Shown here in pieces: positions 10,590 through 21,232 of a stretch of 64,000 nucleotides of DNA (position 1 is the first letter of the stretch; the number at the start of each line of letters is the position of its first letter). This DNA comes from Liopterus haemorrhoidalis. Its lineage: Eukaryota > Arthropoda > Insecta > Coleoptera > Dytiscidae. The position numbers were made by a program, and so were the translations under genes. The notes under the pieces were generated by a model. It did not search any database. It was not told where the DNA came from and saw only the letters and a program-made list of their open reading frames with translations. The DNA lies in contig OZ020624.1 of assembly GCA_963971575.1 (NCBI GenBank), positions 30,206,356 to 30,270,355 of the forward strand. The letters run 5' to 3'.

Positions 10590-12199
10590 ATTTTTTCTGT
10601 TTTTTTGTTTAAATTATTTTGTTAAAATTCTACTTATATTTTGGCAAATGTTGCATTTATTTTTAAAATCGTAATTTTAATAACCAGTGGGAAGTGTTGA
10701 AATTATAATTTAATCCTATGTTTCAATGTATACAAAATAAGAGGGGCTGAGCTTATGACTTAAAACAACCATTGGAAGCCATAGACACAATTTTCAAAGT
10801 CTTAACGAACCTTGCTATATAAAAAAAAAATACTGCACATATTTTAAAACCTAAATAATGGTACTATGTATTCGAATTAAAATTTACAAAAAAAAAAAAA
10901 ATTAACATAAAATTGGTTTTTAAAGCTTTCATATTAACGGACAATAAATTATTTTAAAAATATCGTTAATTTTGCCATGATTACTACAAAGCAAAATTTG
11001 TCCTACACACTCAGTATGCCGCCTTCATTTATTATATACCTGCGAAACCCTGAAATGTGTGAAAATTCACACTTCACATCAAATTAAATTTTTTTTTTTG
11101 TCTGGTAACAATTGAAGGCTCTCACGAGCTTGAGCCCTCCCTCCCCAAATCTCAAGTGGCAGGTGGTTTAAGTGTTTTAGAGACAGTTGAATTTTAGAGC
11201 TCATAAGCTTTTTTTAGATCACTTGTACTTTAAAAGAGAGGACCATTTTTTTCGATTTTCGGTATCACTTGTATTGTAGAAGTGATCAGCTATTTTTATT
11301 TAAGGTTAACACTTGCATTTTGGAAAATAATGTGCTTTTGGCCAGCACTTGTCGAATAACTTCTCGAATCCTACCCTTTAAAACCAATTTCGCCTTCTAA
11401 ACCCTCCCTCAAAAAAAATTATTGGGTGCACGCTTGTTGTCTATAAACAGCAATAAATGTGTTAATTCACTTAATTTTTTAGTAATATCTTTGATATGTT
11501 TTGATAACTTTTTTAGGATAAACAATGTTTACTTTTGCTCCGCCATTATCTGCAAAGATCAATAGAAAATGATGATCCGTATGTGACAACTGTGTTAAAT
11601 AAAGCCACTGTAATTGGTAATAAAAAAATTCAAACTTTTCTAGGGTTTCTAATTTGATGTTAAGTGTTATATGTATAATGTTGAAATGGTTTTGAAAGCT
11701 ATTTCGTAAACGCAGTAGCAAACTACATTATAATCATAGTTGGCATAAAGTTTTAATCTTAGTACGTCATCTAAGAGAGCGTTTGGCAATGTTCGCTGGC
11801 GGGTACTTCTAGCTTCATCTTCCCATCTGTTATTTAATTGTCCTCTTTCTGAATATAACCAGTTTATAAAGTTGCTAATTAAAATAATTTTCGTCTTGTC
11901 TCATTCCCATTATTTAAAATTCTCATTATGGAACACATTTCTTAGTTTAAACGCACCGTCACTTCTGATACCTTTATTTATTTTCACAGTCATTAAACTT
12001 TAAATTAATTTTGAAAACTCTTTAGAGTCGTAACTTATTTTTTAATTTTCATTCCGCTAAGCTAACGTTCTTTTATGTGTTGTTGTAAAACTCCACTTCA
12101 CGACATTTAATACTCATTATTTAGAACACAGTTTTAAAGAAATAACATCAACGTCCAATTCAAACTATTTTAAAAACCATTTTCAATGTATAGACCAGT
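10590..12199. other. No gene recognised; E-box-like cluster near 11.15-11.35 kb
   Basis: Non-coding, AT-rich. Between 11153 and 11350 there are CAAGTG, CAGGTG and four CACTTG hexamers, spaced roughly 35-50 bp apart for the latter. I cannot tell whether this is a regulatory cluster or a decayed tandem repeat. The minus-strand frame 11479-11721 has no motif. Confidence 0.3.
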
Positions 12200-12600
12200 A
12201 CTCTTCAACCAGTAAATTCAAATCCATAGAAAACAAACATAAAAAATTAAATATAGTAAATGAGTATTAAATTATTTTTATCGGACATGAACTTTCAAAT
12301 AAGAGTGGGCGACCATCTTTCTGACCCTGAAGAAGTCCTCAGTGGTGTACTACAAGGTTCAGTACTTGGACCTCTTGTTTTTCTCATATATGTTGCCGAT
12401 CTGAAATTCAAAATTTCTTTCTCATGCTCTTTTTATATTGATGACACCAAATTATATAATAATCTTCTTACAAGTGCTACAATTCTTCAAGAAGATCTGG
12501 ATAAATTGATGGCCTGGTCAAATAAGGGGATAATACCTTGAAATCCAGAAAAAACGTTTGTACTGCACATTGTAACATGAAAAATGAATCGTAAATTATT
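12200..12600 (+). pseudogene. LINE reverse-transcriptase fragment (YIDD box)
   Basis: The open frame at 12260-12541 carries SGVLQGSVLGPLVFLIYVAD (motif B with L replacing P), FYIDDTKLYN (catalytic box with I in the variable position) and ILQEDLDKLMAWSN. After one stop the same frame continues with NPEKTFVLHI, equivalent to the 'N..KC.VLH' block. This resembles CR1/jockey-type LINEs whose catalytic box reads ADDTKLY. No upstream or downstream domains are attached. Confidence 0.75.
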
Positions 12601-13298
12601 GTATTAAAAATATTCGTCAACCATAAGCACATAAATAATAATTAATTTTTGTCTGAGATATAAATGATTGGGCTATTTTCTGATGGGATATTTATCTGAG
12701 TTATCACCAATAAATTATGAATTTTAAGATAGTACAAGACAGACAGTCAAGAGGTGTTAAATGACATTTAACAGTTGGGCGATGTAAGCATTTCAGGGTG
12801 GTCGCGTTTTAAGTGGGAATTGAGCTTAAACCGTCGTATGGTTAAGACCATGTTTAAGAGTTGAGTCTAAAGAGTGAAGAAGTTAAGTCGAGTTAAATTA
12901 ACAAGTAATTCCGTATGAAATGTTAGTGTAGTGCCCAGCTAAAGACATATGAGAGATAAATGGTTTTAGAGGATGTCAGTCAGGACTGTGGTATCCAGTG
13001 GACAAATTAGTGATTAGTGCTAAAGAGTCCAGTGTCTAGTGTGTGTGAATGTCTCATTTAGATTTAGCTGTATCTACGTAATTGTAAGTCTAGTGTAATT
13101 AGTGTAAATATTTAAACTGTATCATAATTGAAGTAGATTAGCTTAAATGTTGAGTTTAATTGAACAACCCTTAATCCTTCCAAGAATCATAGCAACCAGC
13201 TAGCGGACTAATAGGGGGGTCCAGACTTAATCCGCTCGCAAGTCTTGGAACCCATAATGAGAGGGATGTACAGAGTAAGTACAAATGAAATAAATAAA
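12601..13298. other. No gene recognised; contains a 19-bp palindrome
   Basis: A moderately GC-richer stretch with no coding frame. TGTTAAATGACATTTAACA at 12755-12773 is a perfect palindrome around a central A. The segment lies downstream of a minus-strand Gypsy integrase end, so it could be LTR or flanking sequence, but I could not define LTR ends. Confidence 0.35.
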
Positions 13299-13458
13299 TC
13301 AGCCAACCGTGATATTCTTTGGTTTTGGATAATTTTTAACTGCAATAATTTTTTCCGGATCGGTTTTACACGGTTTTAACTTATTTACATGTACTTTGTG
13401 AGTTTTATTTCCATAGATTTCTCTGATTTCATAATTAACAGGACCTAAAACTCCAATA

Positions 13459-13986
13459 GAGAACCGAAAACGAATGGGAGATAGCTTAAAAGAAGAAATG
13501 GTGAGAAGGGAAAAGGACATGGAACTGCAACAACGAAGAGAGAAGATACAGATATCAAAGTACAACCCCAGATATAGGTTCTTAGAAACAATAGACATGC
13601 CTCTGTATCTAAGAAAACAGTCCAAAAACCAAAAAATAATAGCCAGATTCAGAGTAGGAAACGAAGAAAGAAGAAACGAATACTGGAGAGAAAAAGAAAA
13701 AAAGAAGTGCAGAATATGTGAGAGGAATGAAGAGATAATAGAACATCTAACACGTGACTGCACGGAAGAAGTGAGAAACCCGAAATCAGCTATACAAATA
13801 CTTAATAACGAAAACCCGGATGAAACCTGGATGAAGAAGATACTAAATAAAAGACTACAAATGACATAAAATTTAAAAATGTACTATACATATGATAATT
13901 GAACACTGTTTGCTACTAAGTTGTTAATATAAATGTAGGAAAATTTTAACACCGCAAGGTGAAAAATAAATCTTTACTTACTACTA
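13459..13986 (+). mobile_element. 5'-truncated LINE insertion with 14-bp target duplication
   Basis: The direct repeat CTAAAACTCCAATA lies at 13445-13458 and 13987-14000. Between the copies is a plus-strand LINE tail: a C-terminal coding part, about 110 bp of 3' UTR with AATAAA, and a short (CTA)n end. The target is a Gypsy integrase pseudogene. The duplication is perfect, so the insertion is relatively young compared with the surrounding relics. Confidence 0.92.
13474..13869 (+). CDS. LINE C-terminal coding fragment with zinc-knuckle-like motif
   Basis: 131 codons, intact, ending at a stop 115 bp before the element's end. The protein is highly charged (many Lys, Glu, Arg) and contains IARFRVGNEERRNEYW followed by CRICERNEEIIEHLTRDC, a C-x2-C-x7-H-x4-C motif found at the C-terminus of several insect LINE polyproteins. 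It is part of a 5'-truncated copy, so the Met at 13474 is only internal to the original ORF. The same motif recurs at 18900-19020. Confidence 0.7.
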   Translation: MGDSLKEEMVRREKDMELQQRREKIQISKYNPRYRFLETIDMPLYLRKQSKNQKIIARFRVGNEERRNEYWREKEKKKCRICERNEEIIEHLTRDCTEEVRNPKSAIQILNNENPDETWMKKILNKRLQMT

Positions 13987-14170
13987 CTAAAACTCCAATA
14001 ATTCAAAATGGACCTAGCCATTTTGAGAGTAATTTCGGTGCTAGTTCTCTTGATAACACAGGTGGACTTAACATGTACACCTTGTCTCCTACAACAAAAA
14101 TATTTGCTGTTACATTTTGTTTATGATTATGTCTGACTACTATGTGAGTTCATATTCTTATATGAACTTA

Positions 14171-15529
14171 TTATAAAAATTTGACTGTAGAAGTTACAAT
14201 ACCATGCCTGTATCTTTAAGTCGAAAGGTATTATTAATTCATCCCTTTTTCGCCCGTTAGTGTTCATACAAACTTAACAAATAGTCGATGTGTAACTTTT
14301 GCTTTAAAGCGTGACAATTTAATGTCAATTATGTTGGTACCGTAATTTCGTAACTGATAATTTTCCTTCAATTCAAATTTTCCAGTGTCCCATTCTGAGG
14401 TCAACAAAATTACTATAATATTAAACTTTAACGTCCTTATAACTATAACCCTTGAGATATGAGGGCAAGTTGGTAATGCATTGAAATTCGCAGGCTAATA
14501 ATTTCATCTTGAGTTAACGGTGAATCACGATGTAATTGCTCTTCTGGCTTCTAAGATGCGCAGTCGAAAGATAAACAAACTTCGTGGAGAGGCGACATAG
14601 TTGAGATATTAATTATTAAATTATAACCTGTTATGGTTTAGCAATTAAATCAAGGATTGGATAAACATGATTTCAAATTCAGGTGATCTCACTTCTTGGA
14701 CGTTTGTCCAGTTAACAATTGACTTAATCTCCTCCATCTCTATTTGTTATTCCTATATATAAGAGAATGACAACACATTCTGACAATCACAGTAGACAGA
14801 GTACCCAGAAATCCTGAATAACCATTTACTTGTAAATTTTAATGTTCATCTCCTATATTCTGGGGTAAAAATTGTCACCTGGTATATTGAAATTTTAATA
14901 ACAAATTTTTCTTGAGAGATATATTGTCTATAAATGAAATGAATTTATTTTTCAAACCAATCTTTTGTTTGTATTTAATAATAGTAAGCAGTAGTTCTAA
15001 AAGTGTTGTTGAGAAGTATCTTCTCCTCTCGGGAAAACATGGCTTACGTTTAAATAATAGTCGTTTTAAATGCCTGTTCCTTTACCTGTCGTCAAAAACA
15101 ATAAATTATTCATGGTACATGTGGCGCCACGATAGCGTACTGTACTACCTAGCTCTGGGGTGCTTCATGCAAGAATAAATGTTCATCTATTATTACTGTG
15201 TTTTTCTCGGAATGCTTTTTCAAACATGGATATTGACCAATAGTTTATTCTGCACTTTTTCAATTACAGGTTATTTTTGTTATTTTATAATAAGACCGTT
15301 TGTATGGCCCACTTTTATTTAATTAAAAGGCAGTATAACTAGAAAAAAAATTCAACAATTACTGGGTGAATCTTGGTATCTTTAACCTTTCGTAGATCGC
15401 ATATGTATCAAAATGAACCAAGCACGCATTTTTTTCAATTTTATTTTAAATCCTTTCGTTACAAGATATGTATGTTACCACTGCTGTGAATAACATTTCT
15501 TTTGTTGAACCAGCAATAAATAGATTAAA
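14171..15529. other. No gene recognised; TATA-like sequence near 14753
   Basis: CCTATATATAAGAG at 14752-14765 could be a promoter element of an LTR or an unrelated gene, but no matching transcript features were found. The plus-strand frame 14912-15178 (88 codons, hydrophobic N-terminal stretch) has no recognisable motif and looks like chance. Confidence 0.3.
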
Positions 15530-15820
15530 ATATATATATATATATGTATTTCAAATTAAGTGCTCGTCGTTCGTCAAATTCGAAAGCCGTACATGATGCA
15601 TAAATGCTGCATGATGCATACATAAATGATTGAATGTTGTCCTATTGTAGCTCCGATGAAGAATAAAACTTATTCAAAACTTGTCAGCTGATTTGATTAG
15701 TTTTCATTGCTGTTCGCAACCCGTACAACCTCCTTCTTCCATACAGAAATGATGCATACGACATTGTTGCTTTTCATTAGCATTACGCTTATCGCATGTA
15801 TATATATATACATATAAGTA
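15530..15820. repeat. Microsatellite-rich block with (AT)n and ATGATGCAT repeats
   Basis: Contains TATATATATATATATG around 15531-15547, several overlapping GCATGATGCATACATAAATG-type units around 15591-15630, and a (TA)n tract around 15799-15812. Between them, 15652-15684 reads as a degenerate hammerhead-like core (CCGATGA, a 6-bp stem GAATAA/TTATTC, then AAAAC and GTC). Confidence 0.5.
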
Positions 15821-15826
15821 AGGCTT

Positions 15827-16012
15827 CTCTGTTGATCGTCAAATTTTTAAAAATATTTATTGTCAATTTAGAAGCCTCATTTGGTTTTTAACCTGTGTAA
15901 ACCGTTCACACACCTTCTTTGACTGATGATGACCATATTATAGTGGCCGAAACGTCTCATCATTTTAATAATTGACAATATATATTTTTTTTTAATTTGA
16001 CGATCAACAGAG
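15827..16012. mobile_element. Short element with about 43-bp inverted repeats, possible Penelope-like fragment
   Basis: The left arm starts CTCTGTTGATCGTCAAATT and the right arm, reverse-complemented, starts the same way; both continue to TATTGTCAATT. The 100 bp between the arms contains CTGATGATGACC...GGCCGAAACGTC, a phrase I associate with the ends of Penelope-like elements. No coding sequence is present and no target duplication was defined. Confidence 0.5.
15920..15959 (+). ncRNA. Hammerhead-ribozyme-like motif, locus 1
   Basis: Core blocks occur in type-I order: CTGATGA (15923-15929), GAAA (15949-15952) and GTC (15954-15956). TGA (15920-15922) can pair with TCA (15957-15959) as stem I. 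Stem II could form between 15931-15935 and 15944-15948 with one mismatch. One extra T follows CTGATGA, and stem III would be only ACGT, which could work only as a dimer. Cleavage activity is therefore uncertain. Confidence 0.4.
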
Positions 16013-16069
16013 TAGTTTTATTTATACATACACACGTCAGGATCAAACGAATACATACATATATATGTA

Positions 16070-16174
16070 TATACAACAACAAAAACAACAGCAACAACAA
16101 CAACAACAACAACAACAAAAAATAACAACAACAACAAACAACAACAACAACAAACAACAACAACATAACAACAA
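16070..16174 (+). repeat. (CAA)n microsatellite
   Basis: About 100 bp of CAA/ACA units with a few interruptions. It yields long apparent frames of polyglutamine, polyasparagine or polyvaline on both strands. These are low-complexity artefacts, not genes. Confidence 0.9.
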
Positions 16175-16293
16175 CTCCTACATGGAGCAAAGCGCTTCAA
16201 TGAATTGTTTCCCTCAGGAACGGTTTGGCGCTGATCCTTTAATCTGATTCCAATTTTTCCGTAAGTATTCCCCTTCTTCTCTATTGACCATCA

Positions 16294-17321
16294 CTAGGTT
16301 AGTTTGAGTCTTCCAACTCGCCATTTGCCATTGAGGTTTCCAGTCCAAAGCTTCTTTTCAGTGTTGTTCGGTTCTCGCTTAAGGGTATGACCATTACACT
16401 TGCCCTTTTTGATTTCTTGTCGGATCTCTGTTTGTTTTTTGAACTGCCATAGGTCTTTATTAGTGATTGTATCTGGCCTGTGAATGCTTACTGTAATTCC
16501 CAAATATTTATTAATAAATGTTTGTTGCTGGTCATGGTATATGTGACTTGCCAAATCTCACTTATAAACAGGACTGACTTTATATTGCTGTTAAATAGTG
16601 CAGTATGATATTTCAAGGGATAATTGTGGACGCCAGTGATTGTTGAGCAAACTAAAGACAAATCTTGCCTTACGTATTTATATCAGCTCCTCCATCTTCG
16701 ATAACTTTATTCCCTAAGTAGCAGAACTCATCTATTCGATTGATATCTGTAACATTCTATTGGTTACTGATGGTATATGTCCAAATTTAGGTAATTTATT
16801 TTATCTTTCATAATTTGTTGGTCTATTCATTGTTCCATTCTTCTTTATTCTTGTTTTCATTATGTTTTTTTGGTCTTCTGGTTGTATTGATATTGTGAGT
16901 ACATCTTGTATTGCTTTTCTTGCATTTTCGTTCGCTTTTTCATACCTCTTTATGCCTATATCTCATCTCTTTAGTTTTCTCGATATTGATATGTAATCCA
17001 ATCTTGTTTGCAACTGTGCATAATGCATTAAAATTCTCTTCGAAATCGTAAAAAATTTGTGGATTTAGACAGATATGATCTGCGTAATCAAGATCGTCCA
17101 GTCGATTGGTTAGTCTCTATTATAGTTCTTGGTTATAGATATTTACAGCTTGCATAACTGAAACAATTTCAGGCTAAAATAGTAAAGGAGATAGCATGGA
17201 ACCTTGTTTGACACCAGTAAGTATCGGGATTTGATTACTGACTCTACCTATATGGATTACTCTACTGGTAGAATCTCCAGTATTATCCGAAACGTACGCA
17301 ATTCAGCTATATTATCTAGGA
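16294..17321 (-). pseudogene. RTE-like LINE: RT palm remnant and C-terminus
   Basis: Minus strand. Near 17200-17150, LTGVKQGSMLSPLLF is the motif-B block. Near 17085, LDYADHICL is the catalytic box with D changed to H at the second position. IGLHINIEKTKEM follows. DEFCYLGNKVIEDGGAD lies near 16690, and the C-terminus around 16550-16294 has ITNKDLWQ..TEIRQEIKK and NGKWRVGRLKLTW, the typical end of these proteins. Many stops. A 115-bp hAT MITE lies at its upstream edge, and the relic may extend beyond it. Confidence 0.78.
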
Positions 17322-17436
17322 CAGAGTTTCCCAAACTTTTTGAACAGCGGAGCACTTTTTACGAGAAGAATTCGTAGCAACACTAGTAGATCGCGAAGCA
17401 CTTAGTGCTCCGCAGAGCACAGTTTGGGAAACTCTG
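17322..17436. mobile_element. 115-bp hAT MITE with perfect 8-bp target duplication
   Basis: The ends are CAGAGTTTCCCAAACTTTT and, reverse-complemented, CAGAGTTTCCCAAACTGTG, a 16-bp terminal inverted repeat of hAT/Charlie type. Both continue into GCGGAGCACT. The 8-bp direct repeat ATCTAGGA occurs at 17314-17321 and 17437-17444 and fits the nTCTAGAn preference. The whole element can fold into a hairpin. It has no coding capacity. Confidence 0.93.
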
Positions 17437-17444
17437 ATCTAGGA

Positions 17445-18239
17445 TATTTTCTCCATAATTATTACTGACGCTGAATGCCTTGTCTTTCCTCAACTATCCG
17501 TTTTTGAGTTGGTGTATTATTGAATAAACTCAATAGCATTATTTAGTAAGTTTGGTCGCTTTTGTTTTGTTTATCAACAAAGTCGAAGTCTAATCCTCTT
17601 TCTAGTTGAGTTGTTAGCTGGCCAACTGTAAGTATAAGTTTTAGTTACACTTAAAACTTAGTTTATAATTTTATCACACTCAATATAGATAACAAGTACC
17701 CAAACTATTATTACAAAATTTACATGTATCTTATTATTTACACTAAAATTACTTTGAATACTAGCTTAAGTTTACAGACTTAATTATCAGAAAATAATCT
17801 TTAAAAAATGTTTCTCAATTACAGTTGAAGAAAGAGATTTGTTGTTTCAAAATTTTGAAAGAAGTAGATCAAATAATAGAAGAACTAGAAAAAAATGGAA
17901 TTCAAAATATATGGAAAGACATCAAAGTTAACAGATCATGATACTTTTTATGTCCCACGTACACTTTTATGATTGTCAAAATTTAATTTAAAAATATGTA
18001 TTATCTTTAAAACGAAGTTAGCGACTAATGGTTTCAATTCTTGGAATTATTAAAGATCTCTTTCTAAGAAAACTTTTGAGGCTTTAGTTAATAAAATATT
18101 TTTAGAATTGTGGTGATTTATATTAGACCCATAAAATCAAAATTTTCATATTCAATTTTCTTTTAATTATTATCACTCAGGCCTAATTACATAAAGCGAT
18201 TTTATGTCTGACTATATAGTTAACAAATAGTTGGAATAC
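17445..18239. other. No gene confidently recognised
   Basis: May hold more of the minus-strand LINE at its left. A short plus-strand open stretch near 17825-17940 (Glu- and Lys-rich) might be a LINE tail, but it lacks diagnostic residues. Confidence 0.3.
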
Positions 18240-19193
18240 AACCCAAAAAATAAATAATAATAACGAAGAACACAGACATATACAGGAGTTAACGAAGAAG
18301 GTGAAAGCAGTGATGGCGCAAGTTTGGGGAATAGGCGAGAGAAAATTTACGGGCAATTTCAAACGCAGAATGATTATGTTTGATACTCTGGTTACTAGCG
18401 TGATCCTATAAGGAGTGGAAATATAGGGATGGAAAGAATAAGACGAAATAGAAAAAATACACGGAAAATACCAAAAATGGATCCTGGGAATTAACCGACA
18501 AGCACCAACTTATGTCTTACTGGAAGAGGGAGAAAATAAGAGTACTAACAGGGAGAAGAGCCATGAAATATGAAGAGCGAGTTATATTGACAGAAAACAC
18601 AATATTAGAAGAGAGCTGGAAAAAGAGAGAGAGAGAAGATGAAAACCGATACCAAATGGGGAATGAGACTTGAAAAATATTACAAACGGAACGGTTTTTC
18701 CATAGAAGAGGTCACAAAAAGAAGATGAGAAGATCAACAGATGATACACGTAATAGTAGAAAGACACAAAGTGCAGTTACAAGAACTTTATAACATAATA
18801 CAAGACTCTACATATAACAAAGTCTACAAAAATATAACCACTAGCGGATTACCCAGATACCAGAAGGACCGAGGAACCAGAAGGTAATCGCAAGATGCAG
18901 ATGTGGCAACGAGAAGGCAAAGAATTATTGGATGGAAGAAACGGAAAAAATATGTATAATCTGCAGAGAAGATCAAGAAACAATTGACCACCTAAGAAAA
19001 TGTGAAGGAATGCAGCCAGAACCACAAAAAACTAGACCTACTAGAAGACTCGGGGAGAGGCCTAGCCTGGAAGAAAGCAGCTCTGGAAAGAAGATTAAAA
19101 TTAATTGTTATGTAACATAGAATAGTATATATTATTATTATAAATTGTAAACCAATTCTTTCAAAACCAAAAGGCATGAAATAAGTTTATTTT
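18240..19193 (+). pseudogene. LINE relic: RT C-terminal half and zinc-knuckle
   Basis: Plus strand. KVKAVMAQVWGIGERKFTGN, MFDTLVTSVIL*GVEI*GWKE and KWILGINRQAPTYV match a well-known insect LINE block ('VWGIGER.F...MFD.LV.SVL.YGAEIWGWKE'). Further on, RCRCGNEKAKNYWMEETEKI leads into CIICREDQETIDHLRKC, a C-x2-C-x7-H-x3-C motif like that of the insertion at 13459. The two belong to related LINEs. Stops and frameshifts are scattered. The 3' UTR runs to the TA flank of the next mariner. Confidence 0.8.
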
Positions 19194-19358
19194 TAGGTGT
19201 ACCGGAAATTTTTTTCGTTTTTATTATTAGTGCAGTATGCGAATTAGTCACAACTTATTCGCTGAATTAAACAGACGTATTTTGCGTTTTGATTAAACTC
19301 TGTCATCTTGAGTAACTAATTATTGTTTTTGTTTCATTTTAAACCCTTGCATTTTAAA

Positions 19359-20268
19359 ATGGCGGAAGAATTTTCATCAAAACATTTTTTATGCTGTTTA
19401 ATGTTGTACGAGTACCATAAAAAAAATCTGCTACAGTTGCTTCATAAAAGATTTGCACTGTTTATGGTGATAAACTAAGTGTACGCACATGTCAACAGTG
19501 GTTTAAAAAAATTAAATCAGGAAATTTATGCTTGGATGATGAACTTCGATCTGGAAGGCCCTATAAAGGAATAATTTATTAAGGCCCGGTTTTTCCAGCT
19601 TCAGCTAAAGTCCCAGGTAACTATCTGACAGATAAGGTTATTTGTAACTTCATCTGCTGAGTAAATGTCATCCCTTCTTTCTATACAAATGTATCTATCG
19701 GATAGTTATCTAACGGATAATGAGACTGACGTATTGGATTCACTGAGTGGTACTGACATTTATTCAGCAGATGAAGTTACAAATAACCTTATCTGTCAGA
19801 TAGTTACCTGGGACTTTATCTGAAGGTGGAAAGACTGGGCCTAAGAGATGTTAAAACCGGGGCAAAGTATTAATTCTGATCTCTACTGTGAACAATTGGA
19901 TCGACTGAATCAGAACTTGACCAGAAATAGGACAGAAATTGTGAATAGAAGAGGAGTTATTCTTCAATGCGAAAATGCCTGATCGAATTTATCAAAAAAA
20001 GACACGTGAAAAAATTTCCGAGCTTGATTGGGAGGTTCTAACACACACAGCCTACTCAGCAGACATTTCACACTCCGACTATAACTTACTTCGGTCACTG
20101 GAACACTTTTTAAGAAACAAGACATTTAGAGATATGAACCATGTTAAAATGAGCATTGAACAATTTTTTCCTTCAAAAAATCAGGAGTTTTATAAATCGG
20201 GAATATTTTCTCTTCCTGATAAATGGCAGAGTGTTATAGATCACAATGGTAACTATTTTAATCAATAA
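19359..20268 (+). pseudogene. Mariner transposase, decayed (family C)
   Basis: The N-terminal part starts MAEEFSSKHFLCCLMLYEYH and covers the first DNA-binding region up to about 19580. After the MITE, the C-terminal part resumes at about 19845 and holds the open frame 19975-20268, with TAYSADISHSDYNLLRSLEH, the third catalytic Asp block in degraded form, and the end LPDKWQSVIDHNG. The regions with the first and second catalytic Asp are missing or unrecognisable. A 1-bp frameshift lies near 19975. Confidence 0.8.
19583..19841. mobile_element. 259-bp Harbinger-like MITE, copy 1
   Basis: Starts GGCCCGGTTTTTCCAGC and ends GAAAGACTGGGCC, with long inverted arms of about 84 bp that include CAGGTAACTATCTGACAGAT. 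TAA flanks both ends (19580-19582, 19842-19844), consistent with PIF/Harbinger. A copy of identical length lies at 55447-55705. It is inserted in the mariner transposase of family C. Confidence 0.9.
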
Positions 20269-20361
20269 AATACATTTTTTTCTTTCGATTTGTTTCTATT
20301 TTAATAATACCAAATAAACGAAAAAACTTTCTTATACACCTAATATTATTATATTTAAATA

Positions 20362-20545
20362 TAGGCTTTTTCAAACGTTTAAGAGGAACTCACTGGAATT
20401 TTCAGTTTTGTAAGTTGTCATGAGCTTCCCTTCTAAGTTTTGAAGTGGGCTTTTGCCAAACAAAATTATCAAAAGCCTCACATAATAGGTAAAAGTTACC
20501 ACAATTCAAAAACTAGATCCACTTAAACCAAAGTAACATGCTATA
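20362..20545. mobile_element. Short MITE, family C, copy 3
   Basis: Starts TAGGCTTTTTCAAACGTTTA and ends CTTAAACCAAAGTAACATGCTA, imperfect inverted repeats bordered by TA. The interior shares AATTATCAAAAGC with the copies at 782 and 40751. Confidence 0.7.
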
Positions 20546-21086
20546 TATTGTGCCTGGTTTATTAATACCGGAATTAATTTTTGATATTTTCAATTTTTAC
20601 ATACACTAGAAAAAATTGTACTAATCTTTATTGTTGTAGTTTTTATTATGCAGTTTTATTAATTTAACTCCAAAATGAGTTAAATTTTTTTGTTATGAAA
20701 TATGTAAATCCCAGAAATCTCTTTATTTCCATTTAGTAATCCCAAACAAAACTAAATTTGTTGAACTAAATTCCGAATGTTCTATATATAATACAAAATT
20801 CCCTACCGCTTTAAGCAAAGCTAATAGTTTCAATGTTCATAGATAATTGAATACATTTCACTAAAACTCCATTTAATTTCACAGTCAAACTTACAAATAG
20901 AATAACTTGCCGGAATTCAATAAATGCAGTTCTGATTACATGTAATCGCTTCGGAATTATCGATTTGGAGAAATGCATCTCCTCATAATTTGGAACTAAA
21001 AACACAGTGGATTCGGCATGAGATGCGAATAAATAATGACTTATACACAACTGAGAAAGACGATTGAACATCCGTTTTTCTTCATT
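20546..21086. other. No gene recognised
   Basis: AT-rich. The minus-strand frame 20811-21071 (86 codons) has no motif I can name and its codons look random. Confidence 0.35.
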
Positions 21087-21232
21087 ATTTTTTTATTTCT
21101 ACGATTAACGTTTTAAATTTTCAAAAATGTAAATATAATGCAGTGAATAAAACACGCTTTGGTAAATTAATAATTTTTACCAAAAATTACCGGCCGAGTT
21201 TGGTCATTCATATCAGCGCCACTAGGTGACAA

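Larger units (their letters stand above)
13299..14170 (-). pseudogene. Ty3/Gypsy LTR retrotransposon, integrase C-terminus, split by a LINE
   Basis: On the minus strand, 14170-14001 and 13458-13350 together encode a C-terminal integrase region of Ty3/Gypsy type: a basic NHKQNVT segment, a VGDKVY block and a GPVNYEI...KVHVNKLKPC block typical of the end of these integrases. A stop interrupts it next to the insertion point. Directly after KLKPC the same frame continues with a stretch resembling the reverse-transcriptase motif 'DPEKI.AVK.YP.PKN', which belongs elsewhere in pol. The 528-bp insertion at 13459-13986 is a LINE copy. The relic is broken and has no envelope-like sequence. Confidence 0.75.
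19196..20340 (+). mobile_element. Mariner element, family C, with a nested MITE
   Basis: The left end begins GGTGTACCGGAAATTTTTTTCG, and the right end reverse-complemented begins GGTGTATAAGAAAGTTTTTTCG. TA flanks both ends (19194-19195, 20341-20342). Length is 1145 bp, including a 259-bp Harbinger-like MITE at 19583. The transposase is broken and internally deleted. Confidence 0.88.

Noticed and set aside
11150..11350. An enhancer made of E-boxes (CACTTG/CAGGTG)
   Set aside because: Spacing suggests a decayed tandem repeat just as well; no supporting gene or conservation can be seen here.
14912..15178. An 88-codon frame with a hydrophobic segment as a small secreted protein
   Set aside because: No motif, no signal-peptide-like start with convincing cleavage site, AT-rich codon usage like the surrounding non-coding DNA.
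15960..16247. Poly-Gln and poly-Val/Cys frames that could look like a Q-rich regulator
   Set aside because: A (CAA)n microsatellite read in different frames.
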